Shown: positions 56,287 through 64,000 of the stretch, piece after piece | How positions within the stretch are numbered: position 1 is the stretch's first letter | How the letters are laid out: every line of letters begins with the position of its first letter | DNA from: Parasphingorhabdus litoris DSM 22379 | GTDB taxonomy: Bacteria; Pseudomonadota; Alphaproteobacteria; Sphingomonadales; Sphingomonadaceae | Direction of reading: 5' to 3' | NCBI RefSeq assembly: GCF_020906275.1 | Contig: NZ_CP086727.1 | Span: forward strand, 1,178,001-1,242,000 | Length of the DNA: 64,000 nt | The notes under the pieces: model-generated | What the model was told of the DNA's origin: nothing | Databases searched by the model: none | What the model saw: the letters and a program-made list of their open reading frames with translations, nothing else | Translations under genes and position numbers: made by a program

Positions 56287-58002
56287 ATGTCAGATATGGG
56301 TTCCCATAATTTCCCAGCGGCACGGCCGCTCCCGCAAAGCGATGAACAAGATGTGACGCCTCCGGTTGCGACACATGCGCCGACATCGACACCAAAGCGG
56401 ACCGAAGGGCATCAGATAGGCGAAGTCATTGAAATTGCCGGCTCGGGTTCCCGCATCGTTATGGATGCAGCGGTCCTTGCGGGGCTGGCTGATCATCCCG
56501 ATCCGACGGTAAAAATGGCTGGTCAGGTGGGTAACCAAGTGAAAATCCGTGTCGGCCAGACATGGCTTCTGGCCAATATCCGCACCCAGAAACTATATGA
56601 AGGGCAAAGCGGCCTGATCATCGCTGAAATCGATTTTCTCGGTGAAGGTGATGAAGAACGACTCACGGGGCATATCTATAACTTCCGCCGCGGTGTAACC
56701 CGCTATCCGGTTCCCGGTTCGGTTATTTATGCGGTGACGACTGCTGACCTGAAGCAGGTTTACGCATCGGATGGACGGTCCAATGTAGAGATCGGAACGG
56801 TGTATCCGACCGACGATATTCGCGGAGCGCTTTATGTTGACTCCATGCTTGGCAAGCACTTTGCGTTGTTGGGTTCAACCGGTACTGGTAAATCGACATC
56901 AGCCGCGCTGATCCTGCACAAGATCTGCGATATTGCGCCAGAGGGACATATCCTGATGATTGACCCTCACGGGGAATATTCAGCGGCATTCAAGACCAAT
57001 GGCCGGCTGTTTGATGTGAACAACCTCAATCTGCCTTATTGGCTAATGAATTTCCGCGAACATTGTGAAGTTTTCGTTCAGTCCACCGGCGATGCCAAGC
57101 AAATGGATTGCGATATTCTTGCAAAATGTCTGCTCGCTGCCAAAGCCAAAAGTCAGGCGGCGCAAGGTGTTGCCAAACTGACCGTGGACAGTCCCGTGCC
57201 ATATCTTCTTTCCGATCTGACGAATATTATTCAGAACGAGATGGGCAAGCTCGACAAATCGACCAATTCTGCGCCCTATATGCGGCTGAAAACGAAGATT
57301 GATGAGATTAAGGCTGATCCGCGCTACAGCTTCATGTTCTCCGGCATGTTGGTGGGTGACACCATGGGAGATTTCCTGTCCAAGATTTTCCGTCTGCCAT
57401 CCGATGGCAAGCCGATTTCGATCATCGACGTCTCCGCGGTTCCGTCCGAAATTACGCCAACCGTTGTTGCCGTTTTGAGCCGTCTGGTTTTCGACTATTC
57501 TATCTGGGCAAAAAATGAACCTCAGCGACCCATATTGTTGGTCTGCGAAGAGGCTCACCGTTACATTCCCAATGATGATGTTGGCGGTGAAAGCAGTGTC
57601 CGTGATATTTTGAGCCGGATTGCCAAAGAGGGCCGTAAATACGGTGTTTCCCTGGGGCTGATCACCCAGCGTCCTTCGGATTTGGCGGAAGGTGTGTTGT
57701 CACAATGCGGTACGATCCTGTCGATGCGTTTGAACAATGACCGCGACCAAGCTTTTGTGAAAGCAGCTATGCCAGAAGGTGCGCGCGGCTTCCTGGATTC
57801 TATTCCAGCGCTGAGAAACCGAGAGATTATCTGCTGCGGTGAGGGTGTTGCCATTCCGATCCGTGTGTCACTCGATACGCTGGCCGAAGAAAAACGTCCG
57901 GCATCGGAAGATCCGGTCTTCTCCGAACTGTGGCGTGACCATGGCGGCGAAGAAGAGATTATTCAGCGGGTCATCAAACGCTGGAGAAGTCAGGGGCGTT
58001 AA
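56287..58002 (+). CDS. HerA-like ATPase (DUF87 domain)
   Basis: A 571-residue ATPase of the HerA/FtsK-like superfamily. An N-terminal disordered tail (about 1-40) precedes a HAS-barrel-like domain (about 40-130, IGEVIEIAGSGSRIVMDAAV), then the ATPase core with Walker A GSTGTGKSTSAALIL (about 195-209), DPHGEYSAAF (about 223-232), Walker B LLVCEEAHRYIP (about 417-428) and a C-terminal AKEGRKYGVSLGLITQRPSDL in parts (about 448-468) with an arginine finger region. HerA usually pairs with the NurA nuclease, but no nurA is near. It is 109 bases after the TIGR02186-like gene. Possibly DNA or envelope translocation, unproven. Confidence 0.85.
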   Translation: MSDMGSHNFPAARPLPQSDEQDVTPPVATHAPTSTPKRTEGHQIGEVIEIAGSGSRIVMDAAVLAGLADHPDPTVKMAGQVGNQVKIRVGQTWLLANIRTQKLYEGQSGLIIAEIDFLGEGDEERLTGHIYNFRRGVTRYPVPGSVIYAVTTADLKQVYASDGRSNVEIGTVYPTDDIRGALYVDSMLGKHFALLGSTGTGKSTSAALILHKICDIAPEGHILMIDPHGEYSAAFKTNGRLFDVNNLNLPYWLMNFREHCEVFVQSTGDAKQMDCDILAKCLLAAKAKSQAAQGVAKLTVDSPVPYLLSDLTNIIQNEMGKLDKSTNSAPYMRLKTKIDEIKADPRYSFMFSGMLVGDTMGDFLSKIFRLPSDGKPISIIDVSAVPSEITPTVVAVLSRLVFDYSIWAKNEPQRPILLVCEEAHRYIPNDDVGGESSVRDILSRIAKEGRKYGVSLGLITQRPSDLAEGVLSQCGTILSMRLNNDRDQAFVKAAMPEGARGFLDSIPALRNREIICCGEGVAIPIRVSLDTLAEEKRPASEDPVFSELWRDHGGEEEIIQRVIKRWRSQGR

Positions 58003-58133
58003 GCGCCATCCCGACTTTTGTCTTTGTTCATAGGTTGTTGGTCGAACAGCAATAGCACTGCCATTCTAAGCGATTACAGATGTAGTCGATAGGCCGGAAA
58101 CGATAGCCGGCCCGTTAGGATGGAGAATGCACA

Positions 58134-58571
58134 ATGAATAACAGAAATTTTGGGCGGGCTATTGCCGGACTGGCGCTGGCAGCAACAGCGTCAATAATCC
58201 CTCTCGCCGCGAGCCAGGCTCACAAGGGCAGCCATAAGTTCGATAAAGAATGGGGCGAAAATCTGGCCGAAAAGATTGAGGCCAAGGTCGCCGCCGGCAT
58301 GGCCAAAGGCGCGATCGGGATGGAAAAAGGCGCGGAGAAAATGCTGCGCGGTGCCGACAAGATGGAAGCTTATGCCGACCGGCTGGAAAGCGATGTGGCC
58401 TTTCGCGAGGCTGAAGCCGCAAAGCGGAACAAGTGGAATGAAGGCAGCATGACGGCGGACGAGCTGCTGAGGCAAGCCCCTGAGTTTCGCCGTGGTGCCG
58501 CGGAAATGCGAGAAGGCGCAGCGGAAATGCGCAGAGCCGCCGAGAGAATGCGGCGCGGCGATACGAATTAG
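58134..58571 (+). CDS. Small secreted helical protein with Met/Ala/Gly heptad repeats
   Basis: A 145-residue protein with a signal peptide (residues 1-28, AGLALAATASIIPLAASQA), so exported. The mature part is helical and repetitive: GAIGMEKGAEKMLRGADKME (about 62-81), then EFRRGAAEMREGAAEMRRAAERMRRG near the C-terminus (in parts), with G/A..M spacing suggesting a coiled coil or membrane-surface helix. Not recognised as a characterised family. It has GGAG upstream of the ATG. It is downstream of the HerA-like gene by 131 bases and converges with valS across a repeat. Confidence 0.6.
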   Translation: MNNRNFGRAIAGLALAATASIIPLAASQAHKGSHKFDKEWGENLAEKIEAKVAAGMAKGAIGMEKGAEKMLRGADKMEAYADRLESDVAFREAEAAKRNKWNEGSMTADELLRQAPEFRRGAAEMREGAAEMRRAAERMRRGDTN

Positions 58572-58586
58572 AAATTCCCGGCCAAT

Positions 58587-58737
58587 CCTCTCCCCTTGAG
58601 GGAGAGGACAACGCAAACTTGCCAGCTCGCTGGCTAGTTGTAGTCGGTGAGGGGGTGGGAGCCACTACCCCTCTCTAAGCGCCACTAACTCGCGTCGCTC
58701 GCAAGTTCTGCTATTCTCTCCCTCAAAGGTAGAGAAT
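58587..58737. repeat. REP-like element between convergent genes
   Basis: Hairpin CCTCTCCC-cttga-GGGAGAGG (58587-58607), a central GCCAGC-tc-GCTGGC (58621-58634), and an imperfect hairpin around ATTCTCT...AGAGAAT (58713-58737). The arms are related to each other as inverted copies (CTCTCCC versus GGGAGAG/TCTCTCCCT). It fills the gap between the small secreted protein gene and the valS stop and probably acts as a two-way terminator. Confidence 0.7.
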
Positions 58738-58784
58738 GGACGCATATCAATGGGCCAGAGCTGTCCGCTCTTTGCGTGAAACGA

Positions 58785-61517
58785 TCACCCCAAACGGGCA
58801 AGAGCCGCCTGCAAACGTTCGGCCTCCGCGCTTTTGTCGGCCAGATCGGCGCGGGCTTTTTCGACCGCTTCCGGTTTGGCTTTCTCAACAAAATTGGCAT
58901 TGCCCAGACGGCCTTCAAGAGATTTGGCTTCCTTGGACACGCCTTCCAGTGCTTTGCCGAGACGCGCTTTTTCCGCATCAATGTCAATCGCACCGGCCAG
59001 CGGTAGGACATAAGTAGCGCCATCGATAACAATCTGTGCGGTTGCGCCGTCGGGGGCGGGGTCAAAGGAGAAACTCTCCAAACGACCCACCCGATCCAGA
59101 GCGGACGCCTGCCGCTCAATGCGTTTTTGCAAGGCTTCATCCCCATCGCGAACATGGGCGGTCATCTTGGTGCCCGGTGGGATGTTGAGTTCGACCTTGG
59201 CCGTGCGGGTTGCCGAGATCAGGCGGATAAGCCAGTCGACTTCCGCCTTCGCATCGGCGTCAATTTCCGCTTTCGGTTCTGGCCATTTGGCAACGATCAG
59301 GTCATAGTTTCTGCCGTCGGTTTCGCTGGCCATGCTGTGCCATAATTCTTCGGTGATAAACGGCATGAACGGGTGGAGCATCACAATGATCTGGTCGAGC
59401 ACCCAGCCGGCAACCGCGCGGGTCTCGGCCGCTGCCGCGGTATCATCACCTTGCAGCAGTGGCTTGATAAGCTCCAGATACCAGTCGCAGAACCGGTCCC
59501 AGGTGAAATGATAAATGGTGTTGGCCGCTGCATCAAAACGCAGATCACCGAGCGCCTTGTCGAGCGTGGCTAGCGTTTCGGTCACTTCGGAAATGATCCA
59601 GCGGTTGACCGGCAATTTAGCCTCCGGCGCACGCAAGGTCTTACTCGCGCCAATGCCATTGACTTCGCAGAAGCGCGAGGCATTCCAGAGCTTGGTCGCG
59701 AAATTGCGATAGCCCTCGACCCGCTTGTCATCCATTTTAATATCACGGCCTTGGCTTTCCATCGCCGCCATGAAGAAACGCAAGGCGTCTGCGCCATATT
59801 GATCAATCAGGCCGAGAGGATCGACCACATTGCCCTTGGACTTGGACATTTTCGATCCATCTTCGGCGCGTACTAGCCCGTGCAGATAGAGCCGCTTCCA
59901 CGGCACGTCTTTCATGAATTGTATGCCCTGCATCGCCATCCGCGCATCCCAGAAGAAAAGGATATCAAAGCCGGAGATCAGCAGGTCATTTGGATAGTGG
60001 CGCTTGAGGTCTTCGGTTTCGTCCGGCCAGCCGAGTGTACCGAAGGGCCAAAGGGCCGAGGAGAACCAGGTGTCGAGAACGTCGGGATCGCGGGTCAGCG
60101 CGACACCTTCGCCGGCCTGTGCCTGAGCGGCCGCTTCATCTTCGGCAACATAGATTTTACCGGCATCATCAAACCAGGCTGGTATCCGGTGCCCCCACCA
60201 AAGCTGGCGCGACACACACCAAGGCTGGATATTTTCCATCCAGTTGAACCAGGTTTTTTCCCAGGTCTTTGGGACAATCTCGATGCTGCCGTCGCGCACC
60301 GCCTTGATGGCAGGCTGCGCCAGTGTCTCAGCATCGACATACCATTGATCGGTCAGCCAAGGCTCTATGACCACGCCGCCGCGATCCCCGAAAGGTGTTG
60401 CGATGGTGCGCGGTTCGGCATCATGCTCGACTTCTTCGCCATCCTTGTTTTTGGTCACATGCGGAATCAGGCAACGGAGTTCCTTCATCCGCTGCACCAC
60501 CAATTCGCGCGCGCCATCGACACCGTCTTTCTTGAACCGATGAAGACCAATAAATTCGTCCGGCACCAAACCGTCCGCGCTCTGGCAAACATTGGCTTCG
60601 CCATCGAGCATATTGAGCATCTCGCCTGCTGCAAAACCGGCGCGCTTTCCGACCTCGAAATCGTTAAAGTCATGGCCCGGTGTGATTTTCACAGCACCGC
60701 TGCCCAGCTCGGGGTCGGCATGTTCGTCTGCGACAACTTTGAATCGTCGTCCAGTAATCGGTTGCTCGATTTCTTTGCCAATCACGCTCTTATAGCGCTC
60801 GTCACTGGGGTGCACAGCAACCGCCATATCGGCGAGCATAGTTTCGGGCCGGGTTGTGGCGACTTCGATATAGTCCTGTCCATTGTCTAGCTTTACGCCA
60901 TCAGCCAGCGGATATTTGAAATGCCAGAAACCACCTTTCGTATCGACGGTCTCGACCTCCAGATCGGAAATTGCGGTTTTCAACGCCGGATCCCAGTTGA
61001 CCAGACGCTTGTCGCGATAAATCAGGCCATCATTATAGAGATCGACAAACACTTTGAGCACGGCTTCGTTCATGCCGTCGTCCATGGTGAAACGTTCGTT
61101 GGCCCAATCCATCGAGCAGCCGAGACGGCGGAGCTGTCCGGTGATCGCGCCGCCGGATTCCTCTTTCCACTCCCAGACTTTCTCGACAAATTCTTCGCGC
61201 GTATAGTTGGTTCGCTTGTCCTGCCGTTCTTCCATCTGCCGTTCGACAACCATCTGTGTCGCAATCCCGGCATGGTCCATGCCAACGACCCAGAGCGCGT
61301 CTTTGCCCTTCAGCCGTTCATGGCGGATGATGATATCCTGCAACGTATTGTCGAGCGCGTGACCGATGTGCAAACTTCCGGTGACATTGGGTGGCGGATT
61401 GACGATCGTAAACGGCTCCGCATCGTCGCGTTCAGGGCGAAACTGGCCGGATTTTTCCCAATGTGTATACCAGCGCGCTTCAATGGCCGCAGGGTCGAAA
61501 TTTTTATCTAATGTCAT
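58785..61517 (-). CDS. valS: Valyl-tRNA synthetase
   Basis: Class I synthetase charging tRNA-Val. The 910-residue product has the HIGH-type motif in [15 protein letters not shown] (about 44-58) and KMSKS in [15 protein letters not shown] (about 552-566), a large editing domain between them ([17 protein letters not shown], about 221), the GHRIPAWF segment and a C-terminal coiled coil (about 845-910, [26 protein letters not shown] in parts). Length fits bacterial ValRS. It stands alone; the crotonase gene is 31 bases upstream on the same strand. Confidence 0.97.
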   Translation of the reverse strand: MTLDKNFDPAAIEARWYTHWEKSGQFRPERDDAEPFTIVNPPPNVTGSLHIGHALDNTLQDIIIRHERLKGKDALWVVGMDHAGIATQMVVERQMEERQDKRTNYTREEFVEKVWEWKEESGGAITGQLRRLGCSMDWANERFTMDDGMNEAVLKVFVDLYNDGLIYRDKRLVNWDPALKTAISDLEVETVDTKGGFWHFKYPLADGVKLDNGQDYIEVATTRPETMLADMAVAVHPSDERYKSVIGKEIEQPITGRRFKVVADEHADPELGSGAVKITPGHDFNDFEVGKRAGFAAGEMLNMLDGEANVCQSADGLVPDEFIGLHRFKKDGVDGARELVVQRMKELRCLIPHVTKNKDGEEVEHDAEPRTIATPFGDRGGVVIEPWLTDQWYVDAETLAQPAIKAVRDGSIEIVPKTWEKTWFNWMENIQPWCVSRQLWWGHRIPAWFDDAGKIYVAEDEAAAQAQAGEGVALTRDPDVLDTWFSSALWPFGTLGWPDETEDLKRHYPNDLLISGFDILFFWDARMAMQGIQFMKDVPWKRLYLHGLVRAEDGSKMSKSKGNVVDPLGLIDQYGADALRFFMAAMESQGRDIKMDDKRVEGYRNFATKLWNASRFCEVNGIGASKTLRAPEAKLPVNRWIISEVTETLATLDKALGDLRFDAAANTIYHFTWDRFCDWYLELIKPLLQGDDTAAAAETRAVAGWVLDQIIVMLHPFMPFITEELWHSMASETDGRNYDLIVAKWPEPKAEIDADAKAEVDWLIRLISATRTAKVELNIPPGTKMTAHVRDGDEALQKRIERQASALDRVGRLESFSFDPAPDGATAQIVIDGATYVLPLAGAIDIDAEKARLGKALEGVSKEAKSLEGRLGNANFVEKAKPEAVEKARADLADKSAEAERLQAALARLG

Positions 61518-61548
61518 GCGCTGCCTTTGCCAGCGCTTGCGCCGTTAT

Positions 61549-62220
61549 TCAACCGTTCAAAATTGCATCAATTTCGGCATTCGCCTTGGCGCGCAGCTGC
61601 CGCTTGCAGGCGGCGAAACCGGGCTGCGCATTTAGCTCCTGTGCCTTTGCTACGGATTTTTCGATCAAATCGCCTGGCATCAGGGTTGCTTCCACCATGC
61701 CAGCACCAATGGCTTCATTGGGTTTCAACAACATGCTCGACAGCGCCAAACGCCGCCGCCATGAGGGTTCCAGCCAATGATCCAAAATCACCTGCGGCAC
61801 GGGCGGGAAGGGCAGGCCCGCCTTGGCCTCAGGCAGACCGATTTTATAATTGCCAGAGGCAGCGTAAATCCAGTCGGCGCACAGCATCATGATCCCGCCA
61901 GCACCAATGGCATTGCCATTGACCGCGCATACAAATGCGCAGGGCAGACGGTGGAGCGATGCCGCATAGGTGTTGATGGCTGCAATGGCCTGTTCTTGAC
62001 CCGCTTCGTCTAGCGTGGCCGCGATCTTCGTATCCATACCGCAGGTGAAGTGCTCGCCCGCTCCAGTGAGCACAACGCCACCTTTGGGATTATCCTGCGC
62101 CAACTTCCGGAACACTTCCGTACCCTCGTTGAGCAACTCGGTCGACAGTGTGTTGCGCGGCGCGTTGGTCAGAGTGACGATGATGGTGTCGCCATCAGTT
62201 TCGGTGGGGAAAAAGCTCAT
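61549..62220 (-). CDS. Enoyl-CoA hydratase/isomerase family protein
   Basis: A 223-residue crotonase, shorter than typical members. It shows ITVTLTNAP-like start IIVTLTNAPRNTLSTEL, GAGEHFTCGMDTKI (about 53-66) in place of the usual AGADL motif, NGNAIGAGGIMMLCADWIYAAS in parts (about 103-123) and a KIGLPEAKAGLPFPP segment. The catalytic glutamates are not both evident, so it may be an isomerase-like or divergent member. It overlaps the S9 peptidase stop by four bases, giving a minus-strand operon peptidase-crotonase-valS. Confidence 0.86.
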   Translation of the reverse strand: MSFFPTETDGDTIIVTLTNAPRNTLSTELLNEGTEVFRKLAQDNPKGGVVLTGAGEHFTCGMDTKIAATLDEAGQEQAIAAINTYAASLHRLPCAFVCAVNGNAIGAGGIMMLCADWIYAASGNYKIGLPEAKAGLPFPPVPQVILDHWLEPSWRRRLALSSMLLKPNEAIGAGMVEATLMPGDLIEKSVAKAQELNAQPGFAACKRQLRAKANAEIDAILNG

Positions 62221-64000
62221 TTCTCATCACCTTGCCCAGTCCAGCGGGCCATCCAGTCGAACACATTATTGTGCCACTGCACGCTATTCTTGCCTTTCAG
62301 CACCCAGTGGTTTTCATCAGGGAAAATCAACAGCTTGGAGGGGATATTGCGTTCCTGCGCATAAGTGAATGGCATTATCGATTGGGTATAGGGAATGCGG
62401 AAATCCTTCTCGCCATGGATGAACAGGGTCGGTGTTTTCCATTTGTCGATATGCTGGATCGGGTTCCATTTTTCCGGATCGGCGCGTTCCCACCAGGGGC
62501 CACCATGATCCCATTGATCGAACCACAGCTCCTCGGTCGAGAAGGCAAAGCTGCGCAGGTCGAATATGCCGGCATGATTGATGATACAGTCAAACTGGTC
62601 CGGCCATTGGCCCGCAATCCAATTCATCATATAGCCGCCATAGCTGGCGCCCAATGCACAGGATCTGTCGCCGTCAATCTGCTTGTCAATTTTCAGCGCT
62701 GCCGCATGGCCCAGTTTCAGATCTTCGAGCGGTTTGCCACCCCAGTCCTGATTGATGCTGTCCATAAATTCCTGCCCATAGCCCGCCGATCCATGGAAAT
62801 CGATGGTCACCACAGCATAGCCTTGCGACGCCATTACCTTGGGATTCCAACGGGTTGACCAGCTATCGCCAAAGCTGCCCTGCGGCCCGCCATGGACCAG
62901 GAAAGCCATCGGCAGCTTGCCCTTCGCTCCTGCTGGTTTAATGATCTGTCCCCAGACCTGATGACCTTCAGCGCCTTTGAAGTTAAAGCGCTCGATATCG
63001 ACCTTATCAATTTCAGCCAGCTCGCGACCGTTGATATTGGTGAGCTGTGTAACTTTACCATCTGCGGCACGGCGATAAATATCATCCGGTGCCTGTAGAG
63101 ATTTTTTGGTGAAAATCATTGAACCGTCTTTTAACGGCGTAATATTTCCGACACTTCCTTTTCCCGTCAGCCGCGTTACTTTTCCGTCCGCGATATCAAC
63201 GCGAAAGGCAGCATAGTCCAAGACTTCAGAGGCAGTGACGATCAGGGCTTTACTGTCCGGTGTCCAAGTGATGGAGCTAACCGATCGATCCCAATCGCCT
63301 GTCAGCACCTTTGGTTCTTTTTCCCCTTTGCGTAGCAGTTTCAAGACCTTGCGATCACTTTCATAACCGGGACGTTCCATTGCTGCCCAGGCGAACCACT
63401 CGTCATCCGGCGAGAAAGCCGGCAATGTGTCAGTTGCATCACCATTGCCTGGCATCGGATCGGGTTTGCCCTTGGATATCGCGACGCCATAAACATCCAA
63501 GTCGGTTGACTTCGGTTCATTTCGATCTGCTTTACGCAGAACAAAAGCCAAGCCTTTTCCGCTGGTAGACCAAGAAATTTCTTCTCCGCCGCCAAAGGGT
63601 TTGGACGGGCTGTCACCTACAAGGTCGCCGTCTAAAGCGGTTCCATTGCCCGCGAGCTTGCCATCTTGCAAATCAAAGGAAAATATGCGGCTATAATTCC
63701 CAGGCGTTTCCCAGCTTGACCAATGGCGTACGAATAATTCGTCATACTCCCGGCCTGTGCCAGGTCCAGGCATAGCCTTGTTGCCCGTTCCGCCCTCAGC
63801 TTTATCGCAGCCAAATGTCGGGCAGTCTTTGGCAATATCGCCCCAAACTGCTATTCTGTCGCCCTTTGGAGATAGTTTGAAGCCAGCGATGTCGGCTTTA
63901 AGGTTGCTAGCCTGAACCGGCTGTCCGTTTTCTCCATTGGCAGAGATAGCAACTGTCCAAAGCTGTTCGGAACCGCCTGCATCGGATAGATAATAGAGCG
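62217..64000 (-). CDS. S9 family peptidase (prolyl oligopeptidase-like), truncated at window edge
   Basis: A serine peptidase with an N-terminal beta-propeller and a C-terminal alpha/beta hydrolase. The open frame continues without a stop to base 64000, so the start lies outside; about 594 residues are visible. Catalytic signatures are GASYGGYMMNW (nucleophile serine), HGEKDFRIPYTQ (aspartate) and PDENHWVLKG (histidine), with FHGSAGYGQEF preceding the serine. The propeller part has repeated WTPDSKALIV and FSPDDEWFAWAA strands. DPP IV/acylaminoacyl-peptidase type specificity; the signal peptide is not visible. It overlaps the crotonase gene. Confidence 0.93.
   Translation of the reverse strand, partial: LYYLSDAGGSEQLWTVAISANGENGQPVQASNLKADIAGFKLSPKGDRIAVWGDIAKDCPTFGCDKAEGGTGNKAMPGPGTGREYDELFVRHWSSWETPGNYSRIFSFDLQDGKLAGNGTALDGDLVGDSPSKPFGGGEEISWSTSGKGLAFVLRKADRNEPKSTDLDVYGVAISKGKPDPMPGNGDATDTLPAFSPDDEWFAWAAMERPGYESDRKVLKLLRKGEKEPKVLTGDWDRSVSSITWTPDSKALIVTASEVLDYAAFRVDIADGKVTRLTGKGSVGNITPLKDGSMIFTKKSLQAPDDIYRRAADGKVTQLTNINGRELAEIDKVDIERFNFKGAEGHQVWGQIIKPAGAKGKLPMAFLVHGGPQGSFGDSWSTRWNPKVMASQGYAVVTIDFHGSAGYGQEFMDSINQDWGGKPLEDLKLGHAAALKIDKQIDGDRSCALGASYGGYMMNWIAGQWPDQFDCIINHAGIFDLRSFAFSTEELWFDQWDHGGPWWERADPEKWNPIQHIDKWKTPTLFIHGEKDFRIPYTQSIMPFTYAQERNIPSKLLIFPDENHWVLKGKNSVQWHNNVFDWMARWTGQGDEK

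Noticed and set aside
59880..60890. Open frame opposite valS
   Set aside because: No protein family features, and valS is complete on the other strand with HIGH and KMSKS motifs.
62217..63773. S9 peptidase starting at the Met at 63773
   Set aside because: The frame stays open to the right edge with a continuing propeller sequence, so the internal Met is not the start.

Overview
The window looks like chromosomal DNA from an alphaproteobacterium of the order Sphingomonadales (Sphingorhabdus/Parasphingorhabdus/Sphingopyxis-like). This is inferred from moderate-to-high GC, the F1-ATPase operon order atpHAGDC with a very short epsilon subunit, a glycine cleavage operon with a two-subunit P-protein (gcvPA/gcvPB), many beta-oxidation genes, the lpoA-like/rsmI/yraN/gshB block, and sphingomonad-style palindromic repeats. 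No tRNA, rRNA, insertion sequence, prophage or CRISPR array was seen. Gene density is high and no gene-free stretch exceeds 300 bases apart from the riboswitch leader at the left edge.

Layout. 0-5.2 kb: a tandem glycine riboswitch followed by gcvT, gcvH, a small lipoprotein gene inserted in the operon, gcvPA and gcvPB. 5.2-8.5 kb: a BASS-type transporter, a DUF938 methyltransferase and an acyl-CoA synthetase with a perfect inverted repeat upstream. 8.5-10.6 kb: a TetR regulator divergent from a coupled three-gene operon (YCII-like, small membrane protein, RibD-C reductase-like). 10.6-14.5 kb: a copper island with copA-copB facing a glutaredoxin-MauE fusion gene and a CsoR-type repressor, with a palindromic CsoR-like operator between them. 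14.5-20.5 kb: a second acyl-CoA synthetase, a secreted amidohydrolase, a DMT exporter and an acylating aldehyde dehydrogenase. 20.6-25.6 kb: a polysaccharide deacetylase coupled to a valine-degradation operon (acyl-CoA dehydrogenase, 3-hydroxyisobutyryl-CoA hydrolase, enoyl-CoA hydratase, 3-hydroxyisobutyrate dehydrogenase). 25.6-29.7 kb: small proteins, a double winged-helix regulator, a stand-alone CpaF ATPase and a second DMT exporter.

29.7-34.6 kb: F1-ATPase operon on the minus strand with a strong palindromic element between atpD and atpC. 34.6-36.6 kb: ada DNA-repair regulator overlapping an isocitrate lyase/PEP mutase family gene. 36.6-43.3 kb: MFS drug exporter, a membrane-anchored trypsin-like protease, priA, a DUF4197 lipoprotein and a transaldolase-like aldolase. 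43.3-47.2 kb: LpoA-like lipoprotein divergent from rsmI-yraN-gshB, then an OsmC-type protein. 47.4-51.7 kb: glutathione S-transferase, DsbA-like isomerase, crotonase, thioesterase and an MFS transporter. 51.8-58.0 kb: a compact plus-strand cluster of an NfrB-like glycosyltransferase, a protein ending like an outer-membrane barrel, a TauE/SafE permease, a TIGR02186-like membrane protein and a HerA-like ATPase. This is the best candidate for an uncharacterised system. 58.1-64 kb: a small secreted helical protein, valS, a crotonase and a truncated S9 peptidase running off the right edge.

Most of the window is housekeeping and fatty-acid or amino-acid catabolism. Points of interest are regulatory (riboswitch, CsoR and TetR operators), four distinct palindromic repeat families, and the envelope cluster. 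All functional calls are made by reading motifs in the translated sequence; no database search was run.
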